A stretch of DNA of 64,000 nt from Purshia tridentata. Its lineage: Eukaryota > Streptophyta > Magnoliopsida > Rosales > Rosaceae. A model generated the notes under the pieces. That model was not told the origin of the DNA, made no database searches, and saw only the letters and a program-made list of their open reading frames with translations. The translations under genes were made by a program, and so were the position numbers. Below are positions 26,022-37,578 of this stretch, in pieces (the first letter of the stretch is position 1; each line of letters starts with the position of its first letter). The stretch lies in NCBI GenBank assembly GCA_003254885.1, contig QANT01003581.1, positions 1-64,000 of the forward strand, in the 5' to 3' direction.

Positions 26022-28023
26022 TTATGTTGCTCATTGTGATATGTGTAGCCTCCACTCCTGGTGTTTCTTTCAGCCATTTGGACACCTTTTGTCCTTCTTG
26101 GTAACACTCATGGCTTAGTGATACTGGACAAGGAGAGAAGCAGAGAGAGAGAGAGAGATACATAGAGATATAGAGAAAACAAAGAGACTAGGGAAATTAG
26201 GATAAACTCAATTTTACAATAAGGCCTACTTTTATTGGCAATCCCCTAATAATCAAATATCTAAAATACTCTACAAAAATATTATAATTACTTAATAATT
26301 AAACCCTAATAATTAAAATTTTAAAGTATTAATTTGTTATAAAAAGAGCTAACTAATTCATTGGCACCTGGATTCCAGTTCTAGGGTTCTAGCTTCTAAC
26401 TAATAAGAACTAAATAAATTGGATCTAATTTCTAAGCTTGTGCCAATTCTAAGTACATTCTTTTTGTATCCTTCATCACTAAGTCTAGCATATCGCGATT
26501 CATTGTGTACCACACAACTCATTTAATCATAGATACTTACATGGAGAATAAAATGGCACACAAAGAGTGTTCTCTGTTCATAGTGATCATATTTTGAGTA
26601 CTTCTTCTAGGAGATTAATTTTTACCACTGAGCAAAGACTCATTTGAATGCCTTGTGGGAATCCCTGAATGCTTTTAGAGACCGACTCCACAAAGCTGCA
26701 TATGGGGTCAACTGGAAGCCGTAATTGTGCTGTATCATATTTGTTTGTTATTTATGCCTGATAACTGATGGATGTATTCTTATTTTTGTGCTCCTGTCCC
26801 TGGATTTTTGCCCTTCTGTCCTTGTTGAATGAATTATATTCATGTGATAGAAATGTAAGAGATTTCGTTGCACAATTGCAGTTATTTGGAAATTTTGGCA
26901 CTTATTATGATATATCATATATGTTAAGTGACATATTTATAGGCTTTAAGCCTCTTTCTTAGAGTGGGTGTTATATTCATGAGAGAATATATAAAGTTTC
27001 AAATTTTCATGACAGGCATAGGGGCTTTGTGTTTCAACCCGTGCTCTCACCTACTATTTTCTGGATCAAGTGCTGGATATGCATGTTGTTGGGACCTTAG
27101 GTATGGAATATGACTTCAAATGCTATTTTAAGAATTTTAGCTTGCCTGGCTAAACCCATTTTGTACTTTGCTTTTAATTTATGATGCAAGTCTCTATTTA
27201 TCATATGCACCTCATTACAATTTTACATACAAGGTTTGCATTATTTCAAATCAGCTGAATATTATATCATTAGTAGATAGTGTAAAATGCAAGTAGTTAC
27301 CGACTTATCCCTTCTACATAATGATAATTGCTTGAAGATGAAAACTTCAATAAAAGCAACGAAGCAATAGATGTGGATCCTTAATTTTTTGCATCCCTAC
27401 TTTACCCAACGGAAGGCAATGTTTGAGATATTAGGCCTGTTCTCATTTTTTAAACAGAGGTTTAAATATCATAAATGTACTCTGCAAAGTTTTAAAAAAA
27501 AACAAAAAAACAAAAAAAAAAGAGAGAAAAAGGAAAAGAATGGATCAGCTGACTCTAGTCAGTTATGTTGGTTCTGCCCTTGCATTTTGGTTTTTGGACG
27601 GTGACAGATCCTGTAATAGTAGTTGACTGACCTTGGTCCATTATATAATGCAGGACTTTGAGATCTCTATGGGAGACACGAGTGAGTCCAAATGTTATAT
27701 ATTCATTGCAACACCTGAGAAATGATTCATCAACTTTGGCTGTTGGTGGAATAGATGGCGTGCTACGTCTACTGAATCAGAACACAGGTGAAGTAATATC
27801 AAGATGCGTTTTGGAAGGCAACTTACCAAGTTCAAGTTCTCATCAAAACACACTTGGGAGTGGGACTGCCCAAAGAATGAAAGCAAGAAGGCTTTCAGAA
27901 GACACCCCCATTGACAGCATCCCCCGAAGCAGTCGACCTCCAATTACATGCTTGGCGGTCGGGATGAAGAAGGTTATCACCACACACAATAATAAGTACA
28001 TCAATGTGTGGAAATTCAACTGA
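19509..28023 (+). CDS. F-box/WD40-repeat protein (At3g52030-like)
   Basis: Nine exons: 19509-19771, 19852-20058, 22568-22622, 23445-23543, 24048-24151, 24464-24610, 24921-25060, 27016-27100 and 27654-28023, giving 489 residues. An F-box lies at about residues 57-100 (LDHDILCIIFSLLDFFDLIR), the surface that binds SKP1 in an SCF ubiquitin ligase. WD40 repeats follow (LTGVGDKVMRLWSLESYKC, VVGCEDGTVRVFD, LFSGSSAGYACCWDLR, VGGIDGVLRLLNQ, ITTHNNKYINVWKF) and would bind substrate. The 80-bp first intron was inferred because splicing restores the family sequence INKSKLLEALYYKQW. Exon 6 uses an acceptor at 24463, since a stop precedes it in frame. An in-frame ATG at 19617 could be the true start. Two introns exceed 1.9 kb because of insertions. 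Substrate unknown. Confidence 0.88.
20200..21560 (-). mobile_element. Ty1/copia pol fossil, antisense in F-box gene intron 2
   Basis: Minus-strand translation in several frames shows the reverse transcriptase region of a Ty1/copia element: the start of the polymerase (CKWVF-type motif, about 21330-21360) and FEIKDLNPLHYFFGL (about 21040-21090), followed toward lower coordinates by weaker downstream pol similarity. It is incomplete and broken in several places. I see no paired LTRs around it, so age cannot be dated from them; the decay suggests an old insertion. It accounts for much of the 2.5-kb intron. Confidence 0.75.
21943..22220. repeat. 141-bp tandem duplication in F-box gene intron 2
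   Basis: Two copies begin at 21943 and 22084 with GGGGACCTTCACTACATGCC and end with GAGCAGATATG. They differ at only a few bases, so the duplication is recent. A T-run follows the second copy. Confidence 0.95.
25290..26163. repeat. Three copies of a ~150-bp unit, interrupted by a LINE 3' end (intron 7)
   Basis: Each unit contains a TTGTGATAT block, CACTCCTGGT, CAGCCATTTGGACACCTTT, GTAACACT and GGAGAGAAG-type sequence, and ends in a (GA)n tract. Copies lie at about 25290-25435, 25864-26018 and 26019-26163. The last two are directly adjacent. Between the first and second sits the LINE piece at 25440-25845, flanked on both sides by GA repeats. Confidence 0.9.
25440..25845 (+). mobile_element. 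5'-truncated LINE, C-terminal end of ORF2 and 3' UTR
   Basis: One open frame (25447-25704, 85 codons to its stop) has the signature of the C-terminal tail of plant L1-like LINE ORF2 proteins: a GGGKRAKVLW block, then IFWVIWMERNQRIFEDYKG, then a hydrophobic Trp-rich tail. About 140 bases of 3' UTR follow, with TTCAATAAATGATC before a (GA)n tract. The reverse transcriptase and endonuclease parts are absent, as expected of 5' truncation. It lies in sense orientation inside intron 7 of the F-box gene. Confidence 0.72.
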
Positions 28024-29393
28024 CCGGGAGATCACTCCTTTTGTTGGTATATTGATCTTGACTGAGAGGTTACTCCTTTGCTAGGATATGTATGATCTTT
28101 ATGATACATGTTTCCGTATGAAAATATCATTGTTTGTATTCAAATACAATAGTTTCCTCTTGCTTATCTTCAAGAGCTCCTTTCCCTTCTTTTCAGATTC
28201 ATACTTGAGCTTATGATTCTTGGATACCAAATAAATATATAGATTAGAAAATATTATTGATCAATAATGAAATAATGAATATCATAGCACTTGTGGATTG
28301 TTTACTTTTTTTGGCCATTTGTGGATTGTTTATTTGAATGAGAACAAACGGGAAACTCTTGTACATGAAAATATGAAATGTTACGTATGAACGCAACTGA
28401 GTTATTGCATGGATCAACATTCCAATAGGAATGATGCAAACTAAGGGTCTGGCTGATATGAGGACTAATTATGAGGAAATGTGAGAGAGATTTAGAAGAG
28501 CCTTTAGTAATATTAAATGACACTTAGTTTGTCAGCTTTATATAAGTTTTTAACTCTTTGTCCAAAATCTCAAAGTGAAAATCTAATATATAGCTTTCAC
28601 AAGATCCAACTTTAGTATTAAAAATTCAATGGGTGAGTTTTACCATTAGACTCAAATAATCTTTAATGACTTGTAAGTTATAACTCATGTTGAATACTTT
28701 GTTATGCCCAGCAAAAAAAAATTAAACTAGCAATTGGCTAATTTAAATGATTAGGTGCCGGCTAGTTATATTAGAGGGAATTGAACCAGACGATTGCATG
28801 TTGGTGCATTAAATGCAATTAGTGAAACTCTATGAGAATTTTAAGGTGTTTAAATGTTATCTAATTATTTTGCATGATTAAACAAAAAACTACATTTTGG
28901 CCAAAAAAAACAAAAAACAAAAAACTAAATATTTTGTACCCGTTTAAAACGATCATCAACAATGGCTAAATTTATTTCTCTCTCCACTTTATGCTTTTTG
29001 AATATGAGCTCGGGCCATTTTGACTTTCACAAAAGTGATACCTAAATATTACTTACAAATATGGGTATGAACCCATTTTCACTATAACTTCCCGATCCAT
29101 AAAGAAGGTTTTATGGCCAAATGTGAGCCAATATGTGTTAATTTAGTTTTTTTTTTTGTCACTTAACCACAAGAAATTTATTCTGAAGGTGTATGTCTGA
29201 ACTCATTACGAGGCCCATTATTCAGCCCAATTCCGCACACCCAAACCCAATAATAATGTTATTAAAAATCCAGAACCCCCCTTCTCGACCTTGCACTGTA
29301 ACAACACAACAGTCTCTCTTCCCAAAATCAGAACCAAATCAAACCTCCCGGACCAAAAACCCTAACCCTAGAAACCCCATACCTTCACAAAAA
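28024..29393. other. Intergenic region between the F-box gene and NAA10
   Basis: The 3' UTR of the F-box gene probably occupies the first 100-200 bases. The rest is AT-rich without a recognised gene. The 5' UTR of NAA10 (about 29220-29393) is C/A-rich. An in-frame ATG at 29193 would add 67 Pro/Asn/Thr-rich residues that the family lacks. Confidence 0.6.
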
Positions 29394-30038
29394 ATGGTGT
29401 GCATACGCAAGGCCACCATAGACGACCTCCTGGCCATGCAAGCCTGCAACCTCTTCTGCCTCCCAGAGAACTACCAGATGAAGTACTACCTCTACCACAT
29501 CCTCTCATGGCCGCAGCTACTCTACGTCGCCGAAGACTACAACGGCCGCATCGTTGGCTACGTCTTGGCCAAGATGGAGGAGGAGAGCAACGAGTGCCAT
29601 GGCCACATAACCTCGCTCGCCGTGCTTCGAACCCACCGCAAACTGGGCCTCGCCACCAAGCTTATGAGCGCGGCCCAGAACGCCATGGAACAGGTGTTCG
29701 CGGCCGAGTACGTGTCGCTGCACGTGAGGAAGAGCAATCGGGCGGCTTTCAATTTGTATACGGAGACTTTGGGGTATAAGATTCATGATGTGGAAGCGAA
29801 GTATTATGCGGATGGAGAGGATGCTTATGATATGAGGAAGGAGTTGAAGGGGAAGAAAGCACATGGGGGGCATGGTCATGCGCATCATGGGCATGGGCAT
29901 GGGCATGGGCATCATCACCACCATCACCACCATCATGAACATGGTGGTGGGTGTTGCTCGGGGGAGGCAAAAGTGGAGAAGCCCGAAGTCAAGGGCGGGT
30001 CGAAGGCAAATGCGAAGGCAGAGACAAAAGCAGGATGA
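29394..30038 (+). CDS. NAA10: N-alpha-acetyltransferase 10, catalytic subunit of NatA
   Basis: Single exon, 214 residues. NAA10 with its partner NAA15 forms NatA, which acetylates the exposed N-termini of Ala, Ser, Thr, Gly, Val and Cys proteins at the ribosome. The GNAT fold is complete: [12 protein letters not shown] at the start, [13 protein letters not shown] (23-35), the acetyl-CoA loop R82-K-L-G85-L-A87 and [12 protein letters not shown] (111-122). Residues 155-183 are a histidine-rich tail with 18 His, then GGGCC and a Lys/Glu/Ala-rich end. Plant NAA10 proteins I recall have a similar His-rich GGGCCSG tail, so it is probably conserved, not an artefact. The start at 29394 was chosen because residues 1-12 match the family exactly. 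Codons in the first half are unusually GC-rich for this window. Confidence 0.95.
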   Translation: MVCIRKATIDDLLAMQACNLFCLPENYQMKYYLYHILSWPQLLYVAEDYNGRIVGYVLAKMEEESNECHGHITSLAVLRTHRKLGLATKLMSAAQNAMEQVFAAEYVSLHVRKSNRAAFNLYTETLGYKIHDVEAKYYADGEDAYDMRKELKGKKAHGGHGHAHHGHGHGHGHHHHHHHHHEHGGGCCSGEAKVEKPEVKGGSKANAKAETKAG

Positions 30039-31190
30039 GAGTGAGAGAGGTAAATTTGGTGCCGTGGAAAACTGTATTTTTTTATCTTACTATGGTTTTG
30101 ATTTGTAGTATTTGTACTGTTTTGTTGGGTTGTATTTGGAGAATTAATACATCTGAGGATTGGGAATTTTCATGGTATTGCTTTTAAGTTGATGATGTTT
30201 AAATACTTGCTCTGATTTAGGCGGTTTATGTTGTACTTTTTTGTTCATTTGCTGTTAATTGTGCCTGGGTCTTCTTTTGAATGTCTTGTGGTATTAGTTT
30301 TTCTGATAATTTAGTTTAATAATCAATTGTTGAATCAAATGTGCATTGATAAGAGACTTATATTTTTGATTTGGTGTTTGTTCTGTTTGATGATATGTGG
30401 ACATGCTTTCAACATCTAAGTACTAAATTCTTTATTTTTTTTCAGTAGTACTTAATTATTCACGAAACAGAAACTGTGAGTTATACTGAAATAGAATAGG
30501 AAAAATGGCCAGATTATTTATTCTTTTCTATTGGTAATTTAGATGATCCCACGCTCCCACAAGGTATTCAACCTAGGATCTCTCCCTCAAGCCTTGTTCT
30601 AAGGGAGAGGAGCCCAAAGGCACTTTTCTGGCTGGGTTACTTACTCTTATGCTTTGTGTATATATTTTAAGTAGGATTGTTCAAGTTACTTTTCCATAAG
30701 AGCAGCACATCCCTAGTCATACGAGAGATGGGTTTATTTGATGTATGTTATTTTTCTCCATCCTATAGACGGGCGATGATGATATATTGAGAAGGACTAA
30801 CATTAGCAATTTTAAAGGGTGAGGTTGTCTCTGAAGTTAAATAACTTGATTGCTTTAGTTATTCTGCTTTGCATGGCTGTTTGATTGGAGACTATTTATT
30901 TTACTCATTGTCTGTGCTTTTAATTATAAGTAGGCAGCAGTGAAAAGTTTCTGTTTTTGGGAATTGCTCTTTGTAACAAGTTCCTCTTTAGTGCTTTTAA
31001 TTTCTTTTGTTTTTTCTTCAATGTTTGGAGTTTTAAGCTGTTTTGAAACATGCGTTGCGCTTGAACAAAGTTGAAAATTGGGACTTGTCGTGGTGTTCAG
31101 TAGTTAATTAAGTACATTAATAATTAGCATGTTGGTGCACTGCAGGTGGTGAACAGAAGACTAAGGATCCAGCAAAAGTATGGGGAAAAT

Positions 31191-31347
31191 GCATAGGTGT
31201 TCACCTAAGGGATTTACTGATTTAGTCTGAGGGACAATGCATCTAGCCATTGGATTTAACACAAGGTTTGAAATCAATAACATAGAAGTAAATCCAATCC
31301 TTGGATGTGTTGCCCCTCAGATTATGTTCCTTGGGTGAATATTTATG
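31191..31347. mobile_element. Foldback MITE-like element, ~157 bp
   Basis: The left arm (31191-31258) and right arm (31287-31347) are imperfect reverse complements almost to the centre. For example TTCACCTAAGG pairs with CCTTGGGTGAA, CTGAGGGACAA pairs with TTGCCCCTCAG and CCATTGGATTTA pairs with TAAATCCAATCC. Only about 30 bases separate the arms. There is no coding capacity. I cannot assign a superfamily. Confidence 0.7.
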
Positions 31348-32833
31348 GGGGAAATGAATAACTTTGTTGAAATATAGTAATGATAAAAATTCAATAGGAA
31401 AGGGCATGGAAGCTTATATCTATGAACCAGTCTTGTATTTTCAATCATCATTTCATTAGGAAAATATTTAGCCTGTTATATTTTTCTGGTTTTTCCTCAC
31501 GAGGGTCATGATTTATGTATCTTCTTCTTTGATGGTGGGTTTTGTGTTATGAAATTAATTTGGATTTTCAATTAGTCCACTCCATCATTTTTGGGTCTTT
31601 TGACACTGCCAAGAAAAAATTTTCAATGCCAAGCAACTACTACTTATTTGTATAATAGTTGACTTTTTAACTAATGAATGTCACATGATAGCTTAGTAAG
31701 AAAAGATGGATGTACTATATATGAACAGAAGAGGAGAGAATTGCACAACTTTTTCTTCCTTTTTAAAAGAGAATTATAGAAATAGAAATTACTATGACAA
31801 TTTTAAAAAATTAAATGTGTAGGATTTACTTTTGTATGGGTGACATTCTATAATTAAAGGGAATATGTGGAAAATAAATAATAAAAATATATAAAAACAT
31901 TTATAAAAATAAAAAAATAAAAAAAAGGAATGCAAATGAAAAAAAGAGAAGTGCAAAAATCGCCTCTTTATTAAATTATGTTGGTGAAGATTTTCATTTC
32001 CCTCTCTAATATAACTTATTGGGGAATGCAGACTTTCTACATAAATAAAAGGGGCGTGATTAGCCCTTTCTTTTTCATCCCCAAAGAAAGTACAAAATCT
32101 GAATAATATTACTGTAACACTATTGCAGTGGTGCATGATGAACTCAACACCAAAAAAATAATTTAGTTTCATTAGTTGACAAATGAGTATGTGATCGGGA
32201 TGGTGAGCTAGAGATGTCTTTGCGAATGTGGATATAATAATGGGGATTTGCACAAAGAGACACAAAGGATACCAATAAAAAGCTGGGGGTTGCTTCCCCA
32301 ATTAGAAAGCCTTAAGCATGTGTTGTGTACTTCTGTTGCTTCATTATTAATAAATTTTAGAGTGCTATTTTCCTCACCACAAATCTAAATTTTAAAACAG
32401 TACTTTCTATCAGGGCTATCTCCTATAGTGTTGACCTTACCCCCACAACCAGACAACCAGTGGGTGCTTTTCTCCATTGAAAGCACAAGTGAGAAATAAA
32501 GGGAAGGAAGTATGATGACTTTCTACGATGTCCAATCATTCAATTTTTGACTGGCTTCACATGCATTCCAATTAGTGTGGTTGCTGTAACTTTGCAATTT
32601 AACCTAGATGAGTAGTGTATTTTTACAAGATAGTTTGTTGAAGTTAAAACATTCAATTTAAATTTAATGGCCATGAGGGCAAAAGATGCGTCATGGGAAG
32701 ATTCATCTCAAAACGCCCCCTCACTTGTGGGAAGATTAAGCCAAGTTTCCCTTATATGTGGGGAGAGTAAGCCAAACACATATATGACTTATATTAAGTG
32801 ACGTAAAACACATATGACTATTAAATCTTCAGA

Positions 32834-33484
32834 CAATTTTATTAAATAAACCCTTTAAATACAAAAAAACAAATCTTTTTTTAACCCTCTCCTTCTCAAT
32901 TATTCTTTTTTGACTCCATTTGGGACTAAACTACCCTCTCCTCCCTTTTCTCTCCTCTCTTCTCCTTTCCCCACAACCTCATCGGTGATTTCGCCGTTGT
33001 TTGGTGGCCAACGGCAATGAGATCACCACCGGTCTACTCCTTTCTCCTTCCTCTTTCTTTCCATCCCTTCAACATCTTGGAAACCCACAAAAAACTCAAT
33101 CAACTTGATTGGAGCCCTTGCTAGCGAGCTGTGTTTTATGGCAAAATCGAGGCTAGCGACCACTTGGGTTCTTTTCCCCATGTCACAGCGATTCTAGCTA
33201 TACCACTCCCTTTTGCCGATGATACCTCATGACGAAGAATCAACGCCTCCCTTTCTTCTTCTCTCTGAGTTTGTTATTTCCAGATCTAAAATTTAATAAT
33301 CGACACATGATTAACAAATAATCGACACATGGTAGACAAATGGTGTGGTCAATATATAATGACACAAGGTCGATAGAGTGTCAAAATGACATAAATAGTG
33401 TTTTGGTCCAAAATGTGTCCAAAGAGTCAAAAAATATTAAGTGGGGAGGGGACGGTTAAAAGAGGTTATTTAATAAAATTTCCC
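32834..33484. mobile_element. Candidate non-autonomous DNA element with AATTTTATTAAATAA inverted ends
   Basis: AATTTTATTAAATAAACCC at 32836-32854 is mirrored by GGTTATTTAATAAAATT at 33462-33479. The 650 bp between contains a pyrimidine-rich tract (32935-32970), a GC-richer centre with no long frame and several short direct repeats such as AATCGACACATG near 33298 and 33321. No target-site duplication was identified. It could instead be ordinary intergenic DNA with chance AT-rich ends. Confidence 0.35.
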
Positions 33485-34460
33485 TAGATCTAACACATGA
33501 ACCACATGCTCTAATACTTTGCTGTAAAGTTGGAATCCAATAAAAACCAGTTGAAAACTAATAGAACTATGAACAAAATCCAAAATATTTTATATTACAA
33601 CTTAAGGCTCAGAATCTCCAATATAGAATTCTATACTCTCAACAAGGCTGACATGCTATGGTGCACTCCAATTAATGGTGTATCTGGTGTTGGAATATCT
33701 AGAAAATAAAAACATTAAAGGGAAAGCACTAAATATAGATAGGACTCCGGATACACTATTAATTAGTAGTTCTTTATCCGACCCAACCTAAGTACCTAAC
33801 ACAGTATGTCATTATTAAGTTATTAATTCTGGGCATTAATTAAATAAAGCTAAACGTACTTTTTAATCTTTACCATAAAGATAAAGAAGAGACTTTAAAG
33901 TTTCAATCAGAAACTCATGGAGATATCTACAAAGATCAGATTACATGGAATCAAACAAATGAATAATAACAAACAAAAAAAAAATGGTGGGTCTTATATA
34001 GAGCAAGGTGAAAACAATAAAATAATGGGGGTACATTTCAGCATATGGGATATGCCAAAAGTATATATTATAAATTTATATACAAAGGAGTAAGGACAGG
34101 ACCCCAAAATACACTTTCTTTTTAGCCTTGTTCAATGGAATCTCTGTGGACTGTCCACGTTCCTTCCAACAGTACGTCCAATAATGGTTCAACTCTCATT
34201 CAAAATTACCTTGATCACCACCACAACACTTCTGCATATTTAACTGAAGCTTGTTTGGCCGATTCCTTGGGCTTCCCCCTTCCTCTTACAACATGTATGT
34301 AAGATCCACCGCACAGCAGTGGAAACCACATTATATATAACCAGCACATACAATAATTTTTTCCATCGTGAGGAACCAAAAGTATGGTAACTTGAAAGCA
34401 TGGTCATATCATGCCCTCATATCTGTACAATTAGAGGAAAACCAGGCCCTACATTTTGTT

Positions 34461-37400
34461 TTACCTTGCTGCAAAACGGCGGGTGACTCGAGGCGTGGGG
34501 ACAACTACATCTCGACCGGATTTCATCAAAGCAAGACGATCCTTAATTGTATTATCAAATAATCTGTTGTCCGGATTCTCTGCATAGCAAACATAGTAAC
34601 AGCCTACACAGGCATGTGGTAGTGCCATGGCTATCCTGGTCTGAAGCATGAAATCAATAAACATTGATTAGATTAGGTCTATTGAATAGCTAAACAATAA
34701 AGACTAAAGTAATTGACAAGTTGATCACATGGTTTAAATTCACTAGATATATAATAGAGTAGAACAGAGAGACTAGTCAAATAGGGGCCACCAACCATAA
34801 GGTATCCAAATTCACTAGATATATAATAGAGTAGAACAGAGAGACCAGTCAAATAGGGGCCACCAACCATAAGGTATCCAATGAAGAATGTAAGAAGGGA
34901 AATGGTCGCTGTGAAGCTTTGGTGCACTCTGGTGGTCCAAGCAGCCACAACTATGACACAAATAGAGCCACTGCAGACGCCGGTTAGGAAGCAGATTGAG
35001 CTGGTAATGTCCGAATCAACAATTTGTTCCATTTCTTGTCTTTCGAACAGCTCCCAAGTCTCTTGTGATGCCTTCACAAAACCCTTTCCATATGCTGCTA
35101 TCTGGCATAAACCAAGTTAAAACATTGACCACAGATGGAGTTCATATAAAATTTAGAAAGACTCAGACATTAAAAATTAGGATATAGATAGTGACTGCAT
35201 TATAAGAAATTCAGAACACAGAAAATAATAATCACAAGTGAGTTGACAAGACCACAGTAACTGAACAACAAACTTGACAAAAAATGCCTAAATATACCTA
35301 TAACAACTGTTATGGATAGCATTTTAGGAGAAAAAATAACTTGGTGGTGAATATAAAAGCATATGCTGATGCTTTGAATCATTCTGAAATCTCAATATCC
35401 ACTCATGATCTTACATGGCGTTTGAGAATGACTTGAAATTTGGCCTTAACAAATACATTGCATGTACACTTCTGACAACGATGTTCCATCTAATCTGATT
35501 CATGTAATAACAAAATATTTACACTTTTGAAATAGCAGGTAAGACCTTTTGGAAATAACTCATTCATAGATAATCTCATTGACACAAGCAGAAGGCAAAA
35601 TCAGCTGTCAGCCTAATTCGTTACCAATATTATTCAAATATGATACATGAACAACAGTAAAATCATCAGTTGGCTAAACTAATATGAATAAAGCTATTCT
35701 GGTTGAGAATGAAGCAAGGAACCAGTGTTATAGTTCTTCACAGTTTTGTGCATGTTAATCAAAAAATAAATTGCTAATGGCTTATCCTTAAAGGTACCTG
35801 TACGAAGGCCCAGCCATTGCCATATCTGAAGATGGATTCCATGACTCTGAGACAGCAATGTGCACAAGAAAACATGAACTCATCTTCTCCCTCAAGTAAA
35901 TTTAAAGCGCGAGCAACAATTCTAAGTGCTTCAATAGCAGGCACAAAGAGAGATCCAAAACAAGCACTTCCAAGAGTTTTACTCAAGGCTCTCTGGAAGC
36001 AAAATTGAGTATTGGATTGCATTCCTCTGAGATAATACAGGGCAATTACCCTACTCACGGTTATATTTGCAACATTCCTCATTACTTCGGCTGTCCAAGC
36101 CAAACTTAATACTAATAAAATTATGATCAATGGGGGAAAGTAGAAATTCAGGGCTCCAATCACTGCTAGAATCCATAGAGACATCCACATAAATCCTACC
36201 CCAAGCATCCAATAAGTGGGTTGATTCAAATCAGGGAACTTTGATATGGGTTCAAGTGATTTGATCAATATCTTGCAACAAAATCCAATCCGCTGTGTGA
36301 TCCAACAAGCGTATAAGCCATTGCCTATTGCAAAGGCAATAAAACAGACTCCAACACCATCAGTGGGAGGCTTTTGGAAGCAGATTAAAAGAATTCCGGC
36401 AGATAGAGACATGAGAAAAGTGGTCCATAGTATGAAATGAACCATAAATTTAGGCCATTCCCTCACTGCCTTTTGCCATGCAAATGCAAGAGTAATGCTC
36501 AAAAGAGATGCAGCTTCAACTTGTGGTAGAAAATACTGTAACACCCTTTTCTCCTTTCTTTTAACACTGTCTGATGCTTCTATCAGCCCCTGAATTCCCT
36601 TGAACAGAAGAAAACCAACAAGCCCAATAGCCGCAACCATGTGCACAAGGAACAGAAACAGAGATATCTTGTTGGTGTATTTTCTTGAATTCAATGTTGT
36701 AATCGATGGCTGGTCAACAGATTGAGTGAAAACCCCAGAAACTATCAGATTGTTAACTTACAAATTCTGCACAAACTTCGCATATATAGTGGCTATTCAT
36801 GAAATCATGCTCAAGAAAGATACCAAAAAAAAAAAATGCCATTACACAGTGGAAGAAAAAGGGAAAAAGAATAAACTTAAAAAATTAAAATTGGTACTAT
36901 CCCATTAAAATAAAACTTCCATTTTAGCATTCCTGCCGAAATTTAGATATATTGCTTTTCAGAAAGTTATTTAAAAGGAAAATAACTAAGAAATATTTGT
37001 TCTTAATCATTCCTTTGACTTGAAAATCACAAACTGGCGAATTAATTAACTATCGTATGCTTAACATTGTTAATAAAAGTTGAAAAGAGAAAAAAAAAAA
37101 AAAAAACTTACTTGGGGTTGGGGGGTTGGTGTAGAGCGAGGCTGAGAGAACTGAGCAGGAGATGGAGTACTACTAACTCCTCTGGTGTTATTACCATGAG
37201 AGAAGTGAGAAGGAGGCGGGGTAGCAACTCTGGTGTTACCATTGATGACAATTCTCAAAGGGTTGGTGGGATTAAGGCTCTGCAACATTGACATATGCAC
37301 GTCTCTCTGATTGGGGTTGCCATTATTACTCTCTACCACCACCTCTTCTTCAAAGCCCACTTCACCTTTCTCAACATCTTTCACTTCCTCCTCTTCCTTT

Positions 37401-37578
37401 CTCCCATTTTCCTCTCTCACCTCACGCTCTTCACCTTCTCTCTCCACGACCTACATACCCACCATAATCAAAGCTCAGACCTTTCGAAATTCACATAAAC
37501 ATAACCAACAAACAAAGCAAACAAAACATTAAAATGAATAGTAGAGATGGGCTTTTTTACAGGTCCTTCGGCACCCAT
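34461..37578 (-). CDS. CTL/PNS1-like choline transporter family membrane protein
   Basis: Five coding exons in transcript order: 37578-37561 (18 bp, MGAEGP), 37450-37112, 36709-35798, 35101-34868 and 34640-34461, giving 560 residues, normal for plant PNS1-like members. Residues 7-135 are a cytosolic Glu-rich then Pro/Ser/Thr-rich tail (with NPTNPLRIVINGNTRV). The choline-transporter-like domain (about 135-545) has about ten hydrophobic helices and the conserved end MALPHACVGCYYVCYAENPD (505-524), then PTPRVTRRFA. Such proteins are thought to move choline or related cations across membranes; in plants the transport role of this subgroup is not settled. All introns are phase 0. The splice donor of exon 4 sits in a 72-bp tandem duplication, so a second donor at 34796 could add 24 residues in frame. 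Confidence 0.9.
34737..34880. repeat. 72-bp tandem duplication copying a splice donor
   Basis: Two copies (34737-34808 and 34809-34880) differ at about one base. Each contains the reverse complement of GGATACCTTATG followed by GTTGGTGG, that is, the last codons of transporter exon 4 plus the donor and the intron start. Confidence 0.95.

Larger units (their letters stand above)
30039..34460. other. Long intergenic region
   Basis: About 4.4 kb without a supported gene. It contains the foldback element at 31191-31347 and the candidate element at 32834-33484, listed separately. The minus-strand open frame at 31792-32301 (169 codons) is Phe/His/Ile-rich, lies in very AT-rich DNA and shows no domain, so I do not call it. 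Confidence 0.5.

Noticed and set aside
25845-26163. Regularly spaced repeats reminiscent of a CRISPR array
   Set aside because: Units are about 150 bases with GA tracts, in a plant intron, without short spacers; they are ordinary tandem repeats.
29399-29970. Several long open frames on both strands over the NAA10 gene
   Set aside because: They are shadows of the GC-rich NAA10 coding sequence; only the GNAT frame has a domain.
31792-32301. 169-codon minus-strand open frame
   Set aside because: Lies in very AT-rich DNA, the product is Phe/His/Ile-rich with no domain, and no promoter or splice context supports it.
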